The translations under genes and the position numbers were made by a program. The notes beneath the pieces were generated by a model, which was not told the origin of the DNA, made no database searches, and saw only the letters and a program-made list of their open reading frames with translations. From JBBRZM01 sp963813635 (GTDB lineage: Bacteria > Actinomycetota > Acidimicrobiia > IMCC26256 > JBBRZM01), in assembly GCA_963813635.1 (NCBI GenBank), contig CAWEZO010000002.1:434001-498000 (forward strand): 64,000 nucleotides of DNA. Direction: 5' to 3'. The first letter of the stretch is position 1. Every line of letters begins with the position of its first letter. Shown here piece after piece: positions 34,163 through 42,721 of this stretch.

Positions 34163-36187
34163 ATGGCAACTACTCGTTCGCCGCGGCCGTTGCGCGTCGC
34201 CGCACTCGTCAAGCAGATCCCGGCGTTCGAGGAGCTGCAACTCGGTCCCGACGGGCGGCTCCAGCGCGCGGGTCTCGACCTCGAGATGAATCCCTACTGC
34301 CGGCGCGCGGTGAGCCAAGCGGTCGCGATCGCGGCCGACACGCATGGCACGTGCACCGTGCTCACACTCGGGCCGCCGAGCGCCGATGACACGCTGCGCG
34401 AGGCAATCGCGTGGGGCACCGCGCGCGACGTCGACACCACCGGTGTGCTCATCACCGACCCGGCGTTCGCGGGCTCCGACACGCTCGCAACCGCACGCGC
34501 GCTGGCCGCCGCGATCCACCACGTTGGCCCGTTCGACCTGCTGCTCGTCGGCCGCAACTCCGTCGACGCCGACACCGGCCAGGTCGGCCCCGAGCTGGCG
34601 GAGCTGCTCGACCTCGCGTTCGCCACCGGCGTGCGGCATCTCGCGGTCGACGGCGACCGGGTGGACGTGCGGTGTGAGTACGACGACGGCTGGGTGCAGG
34701 CGTGGTTGTCCCTCCCCGCCGTCCTCAGCACCGCCGAACGCCTGATCGAGCCGTGCAAAGTCGAGCCCGACGAACGGGCCATGGTCGACGCGGCGCGCAT
34801 CCGTCGCCTCTCGGCCGCGGAGCTCGGTCCCGGCCCGTGGGGTGAGAACGGCAGCCCGACACGCGTCGGCACCGTGCGGGTGCACGAGGTCGCCCGCGGG
34901 CGATGCCGGCTGGACGGACGGGTCGAGGCGCAGGTTCGTGACGCCGTCGCGGCGCTCATCGCGCGGGGCGCGCTCGACACCACCGGCGACGACGCTGCCG
35001 ACCATGGCACCGTCGCCGCGGCTCGGCCCCGAGCCGCAGGACCGATACTCGTAGTCATGGTCGAGCCCGACCGGCCCGTCATCGCACGCGAGCTGCTCGG
35101 GGCCGCGGCCACGCTCGCGACACAGATCAACGGGAAGGTCGTCGCCATCACCGTCGCCGAAGAAGACCCGACGGTCCTCGGCTCCTGGGGCGCCGACGAG
35201 ATCACGCACCTCACCGGCATCGAAGTCGAGGAAGACGTCGCGCGCGGGCTGGCCGACTGGGCCGCCGAACACGCGCCGTGGGCCCTCCTGCTCCCGAGCA
35301 CCGCCGGCGGACGCGAAGTCGCGGCCCGAGCCGCCGCCCGACTCGGTGCGGGGCTCACCGGCGACACCGTCGGCCTCGAAGTGACCGACGGCCGCCTCAT
35401 CGCGTGGAAGCCCGCGTTCGGCGGGCAGATGGTCGCCGCGATCACCGCGAACTCGCCGGTGCAGATGGCCACCGTGCGCGCCGGGATGCTTCCGCAAGCG
35501 ACACCGCGCCGTCACACGGCGCCCGTCGCGGAATACCCGGTCGAGGCGCGACAGCGCGTCCACGTGCTCGCGCGCACGCGCGACGACGACCTCGACGCGC
35601 TGGCCGAAGCCGACGTTGTCGTCGGCATCGGCATGGGCATCAGTCCGGACGAATACGACGCGCTCACGCCGCTGCTCCGCGTGCTCGGTGCCGAGCTCGC
35701 AGCAACCCGCAAGGTCACCGACAAGGGCTGGCTCCCGCGTGCCCGTCAGGTGGGAATCACCGGCCGCAGCATCGCGCCGCGGCTCTATGTCTCCATCGGC
35801 GCAAGCGGCAAGTTCAACCACGTCGTCGGCATACGCGGCGCACGCACGGTGCTCGCGATCAACCCGCACGCCGACGCGCTCATCTTCGATTCGGCTGACA
35901 TCGGCATCGTGGCTGACTGGCACCAAGCCGTCCCGGTGCTCGTCGAGGAGCTCGAGCGAGCTGCCGCGGCGACACCGGCCCGTTCAGGTCGCGGCGTCCA
36001 CCTTCTTCTCCGGTCGCCAGAACACCAGCAGCAGGAGCAGCGCTCCCCCCGCACCGGCGATCATCGTGATCGCGAGACGCACCCATCCACCGGGTGGAGG
36101 TCGAGCGCGTGGTCGAGCGACCAGCGACCCGCGGGCAGCGTGCCGAGCACGAAGCCGGCGACAGCCAGGTTCATCACGTACTCGTAG
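34163..36187 (+). CDS. Fused electron transfer flavoprotein beta-alpha
   Basis: One chain holding EtfB (about residues 1-250: LRVAALVKQIPAFEEL, LTLGPPSADDTLREAIAWG, DLLLVGRNSVDADTGQVGP) followed by EtfA (about 285-605: ITVAEEDPTVLGSWGADE, ALLLPSTAGGREVAARAAAR, KPAFGGQMVAAITANSP, the FAD site GITGRSIAPRLYVSIGASG, LAINPHADALIFDSADIG). It passes electrons from the acyl-CoA dehydrogenases to the ETF-quinone oxidoreductase. ATG 34163 is used; the frame opens at 34130. The natural C-terminus should lie near VPVLVEELERAAA (about 35970); the open frame runs 200 bp further into the opposing DoxX gene, probably from a lost stop in this indel-rich stretch. Confidence 0.88.
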   Translation: MATTRSPRPLRVAALVKQIPAFEELQLGPDGRLQRAGLDLEMNPYCRRAVSQAVAIAADTHGTCTVLTLGPPSADDTLREAIAWGTARDVDTTGVLITDPAFAGSDTLATARALAAAIHHVGPFDLLLVGRNSVDADTGQVGPELAELLDLAFATGVRHLAVDGDRVDVRCEYDDGWVQAWLSLPAVLSTAERLIEPCKVEPDERAMVDAARIRRLSAAELGPGPWGENGSPTRVGTVRVHEVARGRCRLDGRVEAQVRDAVAALIARGALDTTGDDAADHGTVAAARPRAAGPILVVMVEPDRPVIARELLGAAATLATQINGKVVAITVAEEDPTVLGSWGADEITHLTGIEVEEDVARGLADWAAEHAPWALLLPSTAGGREVAARAAARLGAGLTGDTVGLEVTDGRLIAWKPAFGGQMVAAITANSPVQMATVRAGMLPQATPRRHTAPVAEYPVEARQRVHVLARTRDDDLDALAEADVVVGIGMGISPDEYDALTPLLRVLGAELAATRKVTDKGWLPRARQVGITGRSIAPRLYVSIGASGKFNHVVGIRGARTVLAINPHADALIFDSADIGIVADWHQAVPVLVEELERAAAATPARSGRGVHLLLRSPEHQQQEQRSPRTGDHRDRETHPSTGWRSSAWSSDQRPAGSVPSTKPATARFITYS

Positions 36188-36516
36188 CCCTCGCCGGGCC
36201 GGAAGATGAAGAAGCCGTTCTTCGATGTGGTTCGTGATCAGCGCGACGAGCATCACGCCGACCACCCCCGCGCGCGGCGAGCGGCGTGAGCAGCCCGAGG
36301 ATGAGCATCGTGCCCGCACCGAGCTCGGTGAGGCTGGCGAGCCAGGCGTGCAGGATGCCGGGCTTCATGCCGAGGCTCGCGAACCACCGGCCGGTGCCGG
36401 CGATCTTGCCGCCGCGGAAGATGTGGTTGTAGCCGTGGGCGAGCATCATGATGCCCGACCATCACCCGCAGAACAGCGAGGATCGCCGCGCTGTACGCCG
36501 TCGTCGGCATCGTCAC
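35984..36516 (-). CDS. DoxX-like membrane protein, multiply frameshifted
   Basis: Composite in at least three frames. In order: TMPTTAYSAAILAVLRVMVG, then MMLAHGYNHIFRGGKIAGTG, LGMKPGILHAWLASLTELGAG, TMLILGLLTPLAA, GVVGVMLVALITNHI, KNGFFIFRPGEGYEYVMNLAV, and the last helix ITMIAGAGGALLLLLVFW to the stop at 35984. Four hydrophobic helices and the order of motifs fit DoxX-family proteins (about 170 residues). Frame changes occur near 36458, 36275, 36225 and 36095. It converges on the EtfBA gene. Start GTG 36516 or ATG 36510. Whether the gene is truly broken or badly read cannot be told here; its neighbours show the same type of error. Confidence 0.7.
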
Positions 36517-36558
36517 CTGCTCCGTTCGGACCGCCCACGCACCGCGAGCCGATCAGAA

Positions 36559-36574
36559 CTGACGCTATCGTCAG
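36559..36574. promoter_or_regulatory. Candidate operator, inverted repeat CTGACG-CTAT-CGTCAG
   Basis: Perfect 6+6 inverted repeat with a 4-bp centre, 40 bp upstream of the P450 start at 36615 and in the gap from the divergent DoxX gene. Identical arms to the site at 2719, close match to 38267. Confidence 0.65.
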
Positions 36575-36614
36575 CTCGATCGCCGACAGATCGTCGCACG
36601 TCTGGAGGTCACGG

Positions 36615-37928
36615 ATGGCGACTCGCCGAACGTCGACCGAGCTACGACCCGTTCGAGGACTTCAACCGGAGCGCCGGGATCGGCGTGGTCGAGGACCCGT
36701 ACCCGATGTTCGCGCTGGCGCGGGCGACCGACCCGATCCGCAAGGAGGACGTTCGGCGAGCTCGACATGGCGAGATCCTCGAGGACGGCGCGTCGCTCGA
36801 AGACGCCCAACAGCTCGGCCTGGCGGGACAAATCGACGCGGTCAGCGAAACGAGCCAAGACGTCTTCAGCGTCTACAGCTTCGACGCGCGTGCAGCAGGT
36901 GCTGCGCGACGGCGAGACGTTCTCGTCGAAGGGTTACGAGGAGGTGATGGGCCAGGTCATGGGCCACACCATCCTCGAGATGGACGAGCCCGAGCACCAC
37001 ATCTACCGCGGCATCGTGCAGCAGGCGTTCAGCCGCAAGACGATGGAGCGTTGGGAGGTCGAGGCGATCACGCCGATCGTCGACGAGCACATCGACGCGT
37101 TCATCGACCGGGGCCGCGCCGAGCTCGTGCGCGAGCTGACCTTCCCGTTCCCGGTGCGACGTGATCGCCCGCCTGCTCGGCCTGCCGCAAGCGCGGAGAT
37201 GGCCCAGTTCCACCGGCTGGCGGTCGAGCTCATCAGCGTCGGCTTCGACATGGACCGCGGCATCGGCCGCGTCGAAGGCGCTCGGCGACTACTTCGCGGC
37301 GATCATCGCCGACCGTCGGCAGTCCAGCCGTCCGACGATCTCATGAGCACGCTCGTCGAAGCCGAGCTCGACGGCCAGCGCCTCACCGACGACGAGATCT
37401 TCGCGTTCCTCCGCCTGCTGCTGCCGGCGGGCGCGGAGACCACGTACCGCTCGTCGAGCAACCTGCTGTTCGGCCTGCTCACCGATCCCGAACAGCTCGA
37501 CGCGGTGCGCAACGACCGGTCACTGATGGCCGCAGGCGATCGAGGAAGGCGCTGCGGTGGGAGCCGCCGCTGCTCACGATCATGCGCACCGCGACCCGTG
37601 ACACCGAGGTCGAAGGCGTGCCCGATCGCCGCCGGTTCGATGATCGTCGTCAACATGGGCTCCGGCGAACCACGACGAGAAGTACTGGGACCGATCCCGA
37701 GCGAGTTCGACATCTTCCGCCCGCAGCGCCAGCACCTCGCGTTCGCGTTCGGCCCGCACATGTGCCTCGGGATGCACCTGGCGCGCATGGAGACGCGGGT
37801 CGTGCTCGACCGATCTCATGGACCGCCTCCCCGACCTGCGCCTCGATCCCGACGCGGAGCGCCGTCCATCATCACGGGCATGACGTTCCGAACCCCGACC
37901 GCCTGCCCGGTCTGGGCTGTTCGGCTGA
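36615..37928 (+). CDS. Cytochrome P450, multiply frameshifted
   Basis: Composite of three frames. Family pieces in order: SYDPFEDFNRSAGIGVVEDP, VEDPYPMFALARATDPIRKE, VQQVLRDGETFSSKGYEEV, HHIYRGIVQQAFSRKTMERW, VIARLLGLPQA, MAQFHRLAVELISVGFDMD, ALGDYFAAIIADRR, LRLLLPAGAETTYR (I helix), AIEEALRWEPP (ExxR), and FAFGPHMCLGMHLARMETR (heme Cys). At least nine single-base indels are needed, for example extra G near 36751, 37158, 37265, 37535 and 37548. All key P450 elements survive, so the true gene is likely intact. Stop is probably TGA 37926-37928. A candidate operator lies 40 bp upstream. Confidence 0.8.
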
Positions 37929-38013
37929 GCGCGCCGGGGCACCTGCACGACCGTCCACCAACCGGGATCGCCGAGGCCGTGACCGCTCCGTGATCCGCGA
38001 CAGAAGGCGTTGG

Positions 38014-38218
38014 ATGGGCACGACGCACAGGGCCTGCAGCGACATGACCTGCATGCGCTGTGGAAAGCCCGCGCAGCTCCGGTTCGACGGCCCCTGCCCC
38101 AGCTGCGTCGAGGAGCTCCACCGCGAAGTTCGCGCCGAAGCCGAAAGAGATCGACGTCGACGAGTACGTGCCGAAGATGAACGTCACTCCCAACGCGGTC
38201 GCGCTCAAAGACGACTGA
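38014..38218 (+). CDS. Small zinc-ribbon protein, frameshifted
   Basis: A protein of about 60-68 residues: MTCMRCGKPAQLRFDGPCPS, CVEELHR, then, in the next frame after an extra G near 38128, KFAPKPKEIDVDEYVPKMN and VTPNAVALKDD with the stop at 38216-38218. CxxC and CPSC give a four-Cys zinc site. Start is ATG 38044 or in-frame ATG 38014. It stands between the P450 and amidohydrolase genes on the same strand, so it may belong to the same regulon. No family name recognised. Confidence 0.6.
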
Positions 38219-38266
38219 GACCTTCCCGAGCCACACCTTGTTGCGCGGAGGGCCGGGGACGGTACG

Positions 38267-38282
38267 CTGACACCACCGTCAG
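38267..38282. promoter_or_regulatory. Candidate operator, inverted repeat CTGACA-CCAC-CGTCAG
   Basis: Same pattern as the sites at 2719 and 36559, with one arm mismatch (A for G). It lies about 28 bp before the likely amidohydrolase start. Confidence 0.55.
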
Positions 38283-38309
38283 ATCCAACCGGCGATCCAG
38301 GGGGTGCCG

Positions 38310-39505
38310 ATGCAGCCGAAGATCTGATCCTCGTGAGCGTCGACGACCACGTCGTCGAGCCGCCCACGCTGTTCGACAACCACCTCCCCGACAAGTGGAA
38401 GGACGTTCGCGCCCAAGAGCGTGCACCGCGACGGCATCGACGTCTGGGAGTACGAAGGCAACGATGATCCCCAACATCGGGCTCAACGCCGTCGCCGGCC
38501 GGCCGCCCGAGGAGTACAACATCGAGCCGACGCGCTACGACATGATCCGCGACGGGCTGCTACGACATCCACGAGCGCGTCAACGACATGAACCGCAACG
38601 GCGTGCTCGGCTCGATGTGCTTCCCGAGCTTCGTGCAGTTCTGCGGCCAGCTGTTCGCCGAAGTCGAAGGACCTCGACATGTCGATCAACCTGCTGCGCG
38701 CCTACAACGACTGGCACATCGACGAGTGGTGCGGCACGTACCCCGGTCGCTTCATCCCGCTGTCGATCCCGCCGATCTGGGACCCGCAGCTCATGGCCGA
38801 CGAGGTGCGCCGCGTCGCGAAGAAGGGCTGCCACGCGGTCACGTTCTCCGAGAACCCGTACAAGCTCGGCTGGCCGCACATCTTCGGTGACCACTGGGAC
38901 CCGTTCTTCGCCGGCGTGCGAGGACGAGGGCACGGTCATCTGCCTGCACATCGGGTCGAGCTCGACGCAGATCGAGATCGCGCCGGGCGCGCCGATCGAC
39001 GTGATGATCACGCTCACGCCGCTGAACACGATGCAGGCCGCGACCGACCTGTTGTGGTCGCCGGTGCTGCGGAAGTTCCCGAACCTGCAGTTCGCGCTCT
39101 CGCGAGGGCGGGACCGGCTGGATCCCGTACTGGCTCGAGCGGATCGACTACGTGTACCAGCAGCACCGCTTCTGGACCCACCAGGACTTCGGCGACACAG
39201 CTCCCGAGCCAGGTCGCGCGCGACCACTTCACGTTCTGCTTCATCAGCGACCGCTCCGGCGTCGACCAGCGGCACGCGATCGGCATCGACAACATCACGT
39301 GGGAGTGCGACTACCCGCACTCCGACTCGAGCTGGCCCAACTCACCCGAGTCGGTGGCCAAGCAGCTCGACGGCGTGCCCGACGACGAGGTCGCAACAAG
39401 ATGACCCACGAGAACGCGATGCGGATCTTCCGCTACGACCCGTTCGCGCACCGGCCGAAGGAGCAATGCACTGTCGGCGCACTCCGCGCCGAGGCACACG
39501 ACTAG
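38310..39505 (+). CDS. Amidohydrolase family (TIM-barrel) protein, multiply frameshifted
   Basis: Composite metal-dependent hydrolase/decarboxylase-like protein (~395 residues). Pieces in order: LILVSVDDHVVEPPTLFDNH (metal-ligand region near the start), MIPNIGLNAVAGRPPEEYN, VLGSMCFPSFVQFCGQLFAE, LRAYNDWHIDEWCGTYPGRF, KKGCHAVTFSENPYKLG, VICLHIGSSSTQIEIAPG (conserved His), LQFALS, WLERIDYVYQQHRFWTHQDF, ITWECDYPHSDSSWPNSPES (conserved Asp and His), ENAMRIFRYDPF. At least eight single-base indels interrupt it (for example near 38407, 38461, 38561, 38668, 39200). Motif layout matches the amidohydrolase-2 family common beside catabolic P450s. Start about ATG 38310; stop TAG 39503-39505. Confidence 0.78.
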
Positions 39506-40085
39506 CGGCTCACCGCTCGCACCATCGCCCGGCACGAGTCACGCCGAAACTTCGCCTGGAACATCCGCATCACCGGCGCGCCCAGGTTGGCCACGACCCC
39601 GTTGGGTCGGGAAAACGAACGGACGTCGTAGCTGACCACATCGGTGCCTCGGTTCCGCTTGACGATGAATCGCTCCTCGCCCCGGCCCACATGGTCGGGC
39701 AAGGTGCCGTAGGCGAAGCCGAACGTTGCGCCCGAGTCGTCTTCGTCGTCGAACACCGCGACCACACGACATGCATTCAGCACGACGAAACCGGGCCCGC
39801 CCAACAGGATGGCGACGACCGCGTCGAGCTCGGGCGCGACCTCCGCCCAGCAGAGCTGGACGTGCGGCATCTCGAACATTGCCCAGCGTGCGATCGCGGC
39901 GCGCGCTGGCCGCGAAACACTCCCCTCCCCTTCCGAGATCGGCCGCGGCGGAACCGCCGTGATAGCCGGCGGGCACCGCGCCGCCTGTGCCGCCGACCTC
40001 GGGATACGTCAGTGAGAGCGGCGACTGCTCCTCCACGAACGTCCGGATTCGCGGTGTCGGCAGGTCGGCGGCCGAAAACGATCAC
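39502..40085 (-). CDS. DUF1990 family protein, frameshifted
   Basis: Composite of about 190 residues: MIVFGRRPADT, then TFVEEQSPLSLTYPEVGGTG, VPAGYHGGSAAADLGRGGEC, and in the last frame MFEMPHVQLCWAEVAPELDA, ACRVVAVFDDEDD, FGFAYGTLPDHVGRGEERFI, VSYDVRSFSRPNGVVANLG. The YPEVG...PAGYH and FAYGTLPxHxxRGEExF motifs identify DUF1990, of unknown function. Indels near 40045 and 39885. Its stop and the amidohydrolase stop use the same CTAG, read on opposite strands, so the genes converge with a 4-bp overlap. Confidence 0.78.
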
Positions 40086-40093
40086 AATGCCTG

Positions 40094-40297
40094 TTAGCCG
40101 GTGCTTCGAAGGTGGCGCAGCCCGGGCACGAGACCGGCGCTCGAGAGCAGGCGCACGGCCCGCTCCTCCTCCACGTCGATCACGACCGCTTCACCCGGCT
40201 CGCGATTGACGATGAACGACACGACGCAATCGTCGCACGCGCTCATGGCTTGCATCACACAGTCTTTGCAGTCGATCGTCCGTGCTGGTCGTGTCAC
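40094..40297 (-). CDS. Small Cys-containing conserved protein
   Basis: A 67-residue protein starting at GTG 40297 (preceded by GGAGCC) with TRPARTIDCKDCVMQAMSAC and DDCVVSFIVNREPGEAVVID then VEEERAVRLLSSAGLVPGLRH. Two CxxC pairs could bind zinc or an iron-sulfur centre. The acidic VVIDxEEERAVRLLxxAGLVP segment is one I associate with small conserved actinobacterial proteins of unknown role. It follows the NYN-domain gene by about 80 bp on the same strand, suggesting one transcript. Confidence 0.72.
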   Translation of the reverse strand: MTRPARTIDCKDCVMQAMSACDDCVVSFIVNREPGEAVVIDVEEERAVRLLSSAGLVPGLRHLRSTG

Positions 40298-40377
40298 TCC
40301 GGCTCCTTCGTGCTCGACCCGCCCATCGAGAGCAAAGCACGAGGGTGTGACAGTGACCTCGGCGGGTCGGCCCGGCT

Positions 40378-41909
40378 TTACCGGCCGAGTGAGTCGAGCA
40401 GGGTCCGGGCCGACACGACGGCGGCACCCTCGTGCTGCGCGTGCTCCCCGCACCCACGCATCGGTGGATGCGACGACGATCGGCACCGTCTTCGGAAGCA
40501 CCGTCAGCTCCTTGATGATGATGGTGTCGGCCTCGTCGGCCGCGGGCGAGAAGATCGTGCGCACGCCGGGCCGCCGGGTCGGTACGACACCACCGACATC
40601 CGCGCCGTCGAACACGACCGTGATCGGACACCGCGTGCGCAGATGCAGCTCGCCGAGCGCGGCACCCAGACGCTCGCGCTGCTCGGCGACCGACGCATCG
40701 GGCCAGGCGAGCATCGACGCGTTGTAGCCGTCGACAATGAGCCCGACACCCGGCGTTCGCACCATCGAGTCGAAACCCTGCGCGGTGTCGGCGACCATCC
40801 CACCGGGTAGGTGCGGTTGTACGCGCCGGCCCGGAGCGACCAGCGTCGCCGCCGCGGATGCACGCGGCTCGGGCGGCGCTGTCTTCTTCGGCGCCTGCTG
40901 CTCGTCGTCCCCGGCGACACCCAAGACCTGGCGGGCGTGGACGGCAACGCCTTCGAGCCCGTCGGCGAGGCGTCGAGCGAGGACGGCCGCGTCGGTCAGC
41001 GCCTGCACGTCGGCGTACCGCAGCCCGGCGCCCGGCGCCGCGGCGCGCTCCAGCTTCGCCGTCGCGTCGACCAGCGCGGCGTCGCGGTAGCGAGCCCCTG
41101 ACGCAGTCGGCGCAGCTCCTTCTCTGCTCTCGTGGCGCGCTCGGCCTCACGCTGCATCCGTACCTGCGCCGCGTCGACTGCCTGGATCGCGGTCGCCTGC
41201 GCCGCCTCGGCTGCATCCGCTCGACGATTCGCGTCGGCAACGGCGCGCTCGGACTGCGCCTCGCGCCCGCGCCGGGATTGCCGCTCCTCGCGAATCTCCC
41301 CCTCGAGTCGCTCCAGGTCGGCAGCAGCTTGCTCGCGCGTGGCCTCGGCGCGGCGACGCTGCCTCGTCGAGCGAGCCAACTTGGAGCTCTCGTGCCTTGG
41401 CATCGTCACCTTCTTCTTTGTCTTGACGGTGACGATCGTTGACCGCGACGACAACGCCGAGCCCGAACGCCCAACCCTCCGGACGCGACGCGTACAGCAT
41501 CGAAGCGAGCAAGGGAAGGTCGGAGCGCTCCGCGGCGTCATCGACCTGGCCGATCGCAGCCTCGACGCTCCAACGCTCAACGGCGGCGATCACCTCCGGC
41601 CGATCGGCGAACCGGCGGGTCGTCGCGGTCCCGGAACGCCTCGTCGGTCTGTAACGCCCGATGCAACTGGTGACGTGCGGCGCTGCGCGCCAGGCCGCGG
41701 CGATCGAACCCGATCAGCGGGCGCAGCGTGACCGGCACCTCTGCCGGATCCATGGCCCGCAACACTTCGGCGGCCACGTCGAGCAGCGGCACGAGCAGCA
41801 GCTCCGGTACCGAAGGCAGCTCGGCTGCGGTCGCTTCGCCGCGCACCGTGTCGCGCACCCGGCCGTTCACCGCGCTGGCCGACGATCGAGATGCTGCATC
41901 GCGCGCCAC
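40378..41909 (-). CDS. NYN-domain (YacP-like) RNA-binding/nuclease protein, frameshifted
   Basis: Composite of about 510 residues, GTG start 41909. Order: ARDAASRSSASAVNGRVRDT, LRPLIGFDRRGLARSAARHQ and VEAAIGQVDDAAERSDLPLL (helical N-terminus), a basic coiled coil (RAEATREQAAADLERLEGEI to ATRAEKELRRLRQG), a Pro/Ala linker, then the NYN domain: VGLIVDGYNASMLAWPDA, CPITVVFDGADVGGV, EADTIIIKELTVLPKTVPIV, VVASTDAWVR and, after a frame change, EHAQHEGAAVVSARTLLDSL. The Asp residues of DGYN, FDGA and EADT are the expected metal ligands. About five single-base indels (near 41600, 41380, 41090, 40450 and others). Divergent from yjbQ; likely RNA metabolism role. Confidence 0.75.
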
Positions 41910-41958
41910 CTCATAGACTGGCTCTCTTGGCCGGCCGGCCCGGCCTGGGGGGACTCGC

Positions 41959-42378
41959 ATGCAGGCACGATACGAGGAGCTGACGCTCGACACCCGGGGC
42001 AACGGCGAGGTGATCGACGTCACGTCGGACGCCCAGAAGGCGATCGACAACGCGGGCCTCTCCGACGGGCTCTGCACCGTGTTCGTGGCCCACTCCACGT
42101 GCGGCATGACGACCATCGAATGCGAGCCGGGGTGCAACGCCGATCTCAACGCGGTGCTCGAGCAGGTCGCTCCGCATGGTCGTGCGTGGGAGCACAACGA
42201 GCGGAACGCTGATACCAACGGGCACAGCCACGTGCGCGCCGCGCTCGTCGGACCGTCGGTGACCGTTCCGTTCCGCAGCGCGGCGCTCCAACTCGGGGTG
42301 TGGCAGAAGATCGTGTGCATCGACTTCGACGACCGGCCTCGCTCGCGCAAGGTCGTGGTGCAGCTCCTCGGCACCTGA
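41959..42378 (+). CDS. YjbQ family protein (UPF0047)
   Basis: A 139-residue single-domain protein of the YjbQ family. Seen: MQARYEELTLDTRGNGEVID, VFVAHSTCGMTTIECEPGC, HNERNADTNGHSHVRAALVG, GVWQKIVCIDFDDRPRSRKV. The STCG-like and HxN...HSHxR residues form the conserved site; some family members have weak thiamine phosphate synthase activity, but the in vivo role is unknown. Start ATG 41959, divergent from the NYN gene with about 50 bp between starts. Confidence 0.93.
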   Translation: MQARYEELTLDTRGNGEVIDVTSDAQKAIDNAGLSDGLCTVFVAHSTCGMTTIECEPGCNADLNAVLEQVAPHGRAWEHNERNADTNGHSHVRAALVGPSVTVPFRSAALQLGVWQKIVCIDFDDRPRSRKVVVQLLGT

Positions 42379-42393
42379 GCACTCCGCGCCACG

Positions 42394-42654
42394 TCAGAGC
42401 CGTCCCGCATCAGCCGTCGCGTCGGTCGGCGCGTCGGTCGGGAGGCCCTCGACGGCCACCTCCTCGATCGCGTCACCGGACGCTCCGCACCAGCGGCACT
42501 CCACCTGCTCCACCTGCTCGTCGAGCACCTGCTCGGCCTCGACCGTCAGCTCACCTGCGACGCTGAAGTGATGAAACGCGCTCGTGCGCCGGGTCGCAAC
42601 CACGTCGAATCGGGTGAGATTGCCGCACGCGTTACAGCGGTAACGAACACTCAT
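42394..42654 (-). CDS. Small zinc-ribbon protein
   Basis: An 86-residue protein with two Cys pairs, YRCNACGNLTRF near residue 5 and VECRWCGASG near residue 53, separated by a short beta-rich stretch (TSAFHHFSVAGELTVEAEQV); the C-terminus is acidic/Ala-rich. It is likely a structural zinc ribbon. Convergent with yjbQ (15-bp gap between stops) and divergent from the LexA-box gene. No function known. Confidence 0.8.
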   Translation of the reverse strand: MSVRYRCNACGNLTRFDVVATRRTSAFHHFSVAGELTVEAEQVLDEQVEQVECRWCGASGDAIEEVAVEGLPTDAPTDATADAGRL

Positions 42655-42693
42655 CGGGCTGAGTGTATCGACGGGCCCCGGGATCCCTCTGAT

Positions 42694-42707
42694 CGAACGT
42701 ATGTTCG
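42694..42707. promoter_or_regulatory. LexA (SOS) box CGAACGTATGTTCG
   Basis: A perfect 5+5 palindrome around GTAT, matching the Gram-positive/actinobacterial LexA consensus CGAAC-N4-GTTCG exactly. It lies 14 bp before the GTG start of the DEDD exonuclease/GIY-YIG gene, a position that would cover a promoter or transcription start. It is also 40 bp from the divergent zinc-ribbon gene. Confidence 0.8.
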
Positions 42708-42721
42708 GCTAGCGTCCGCTC

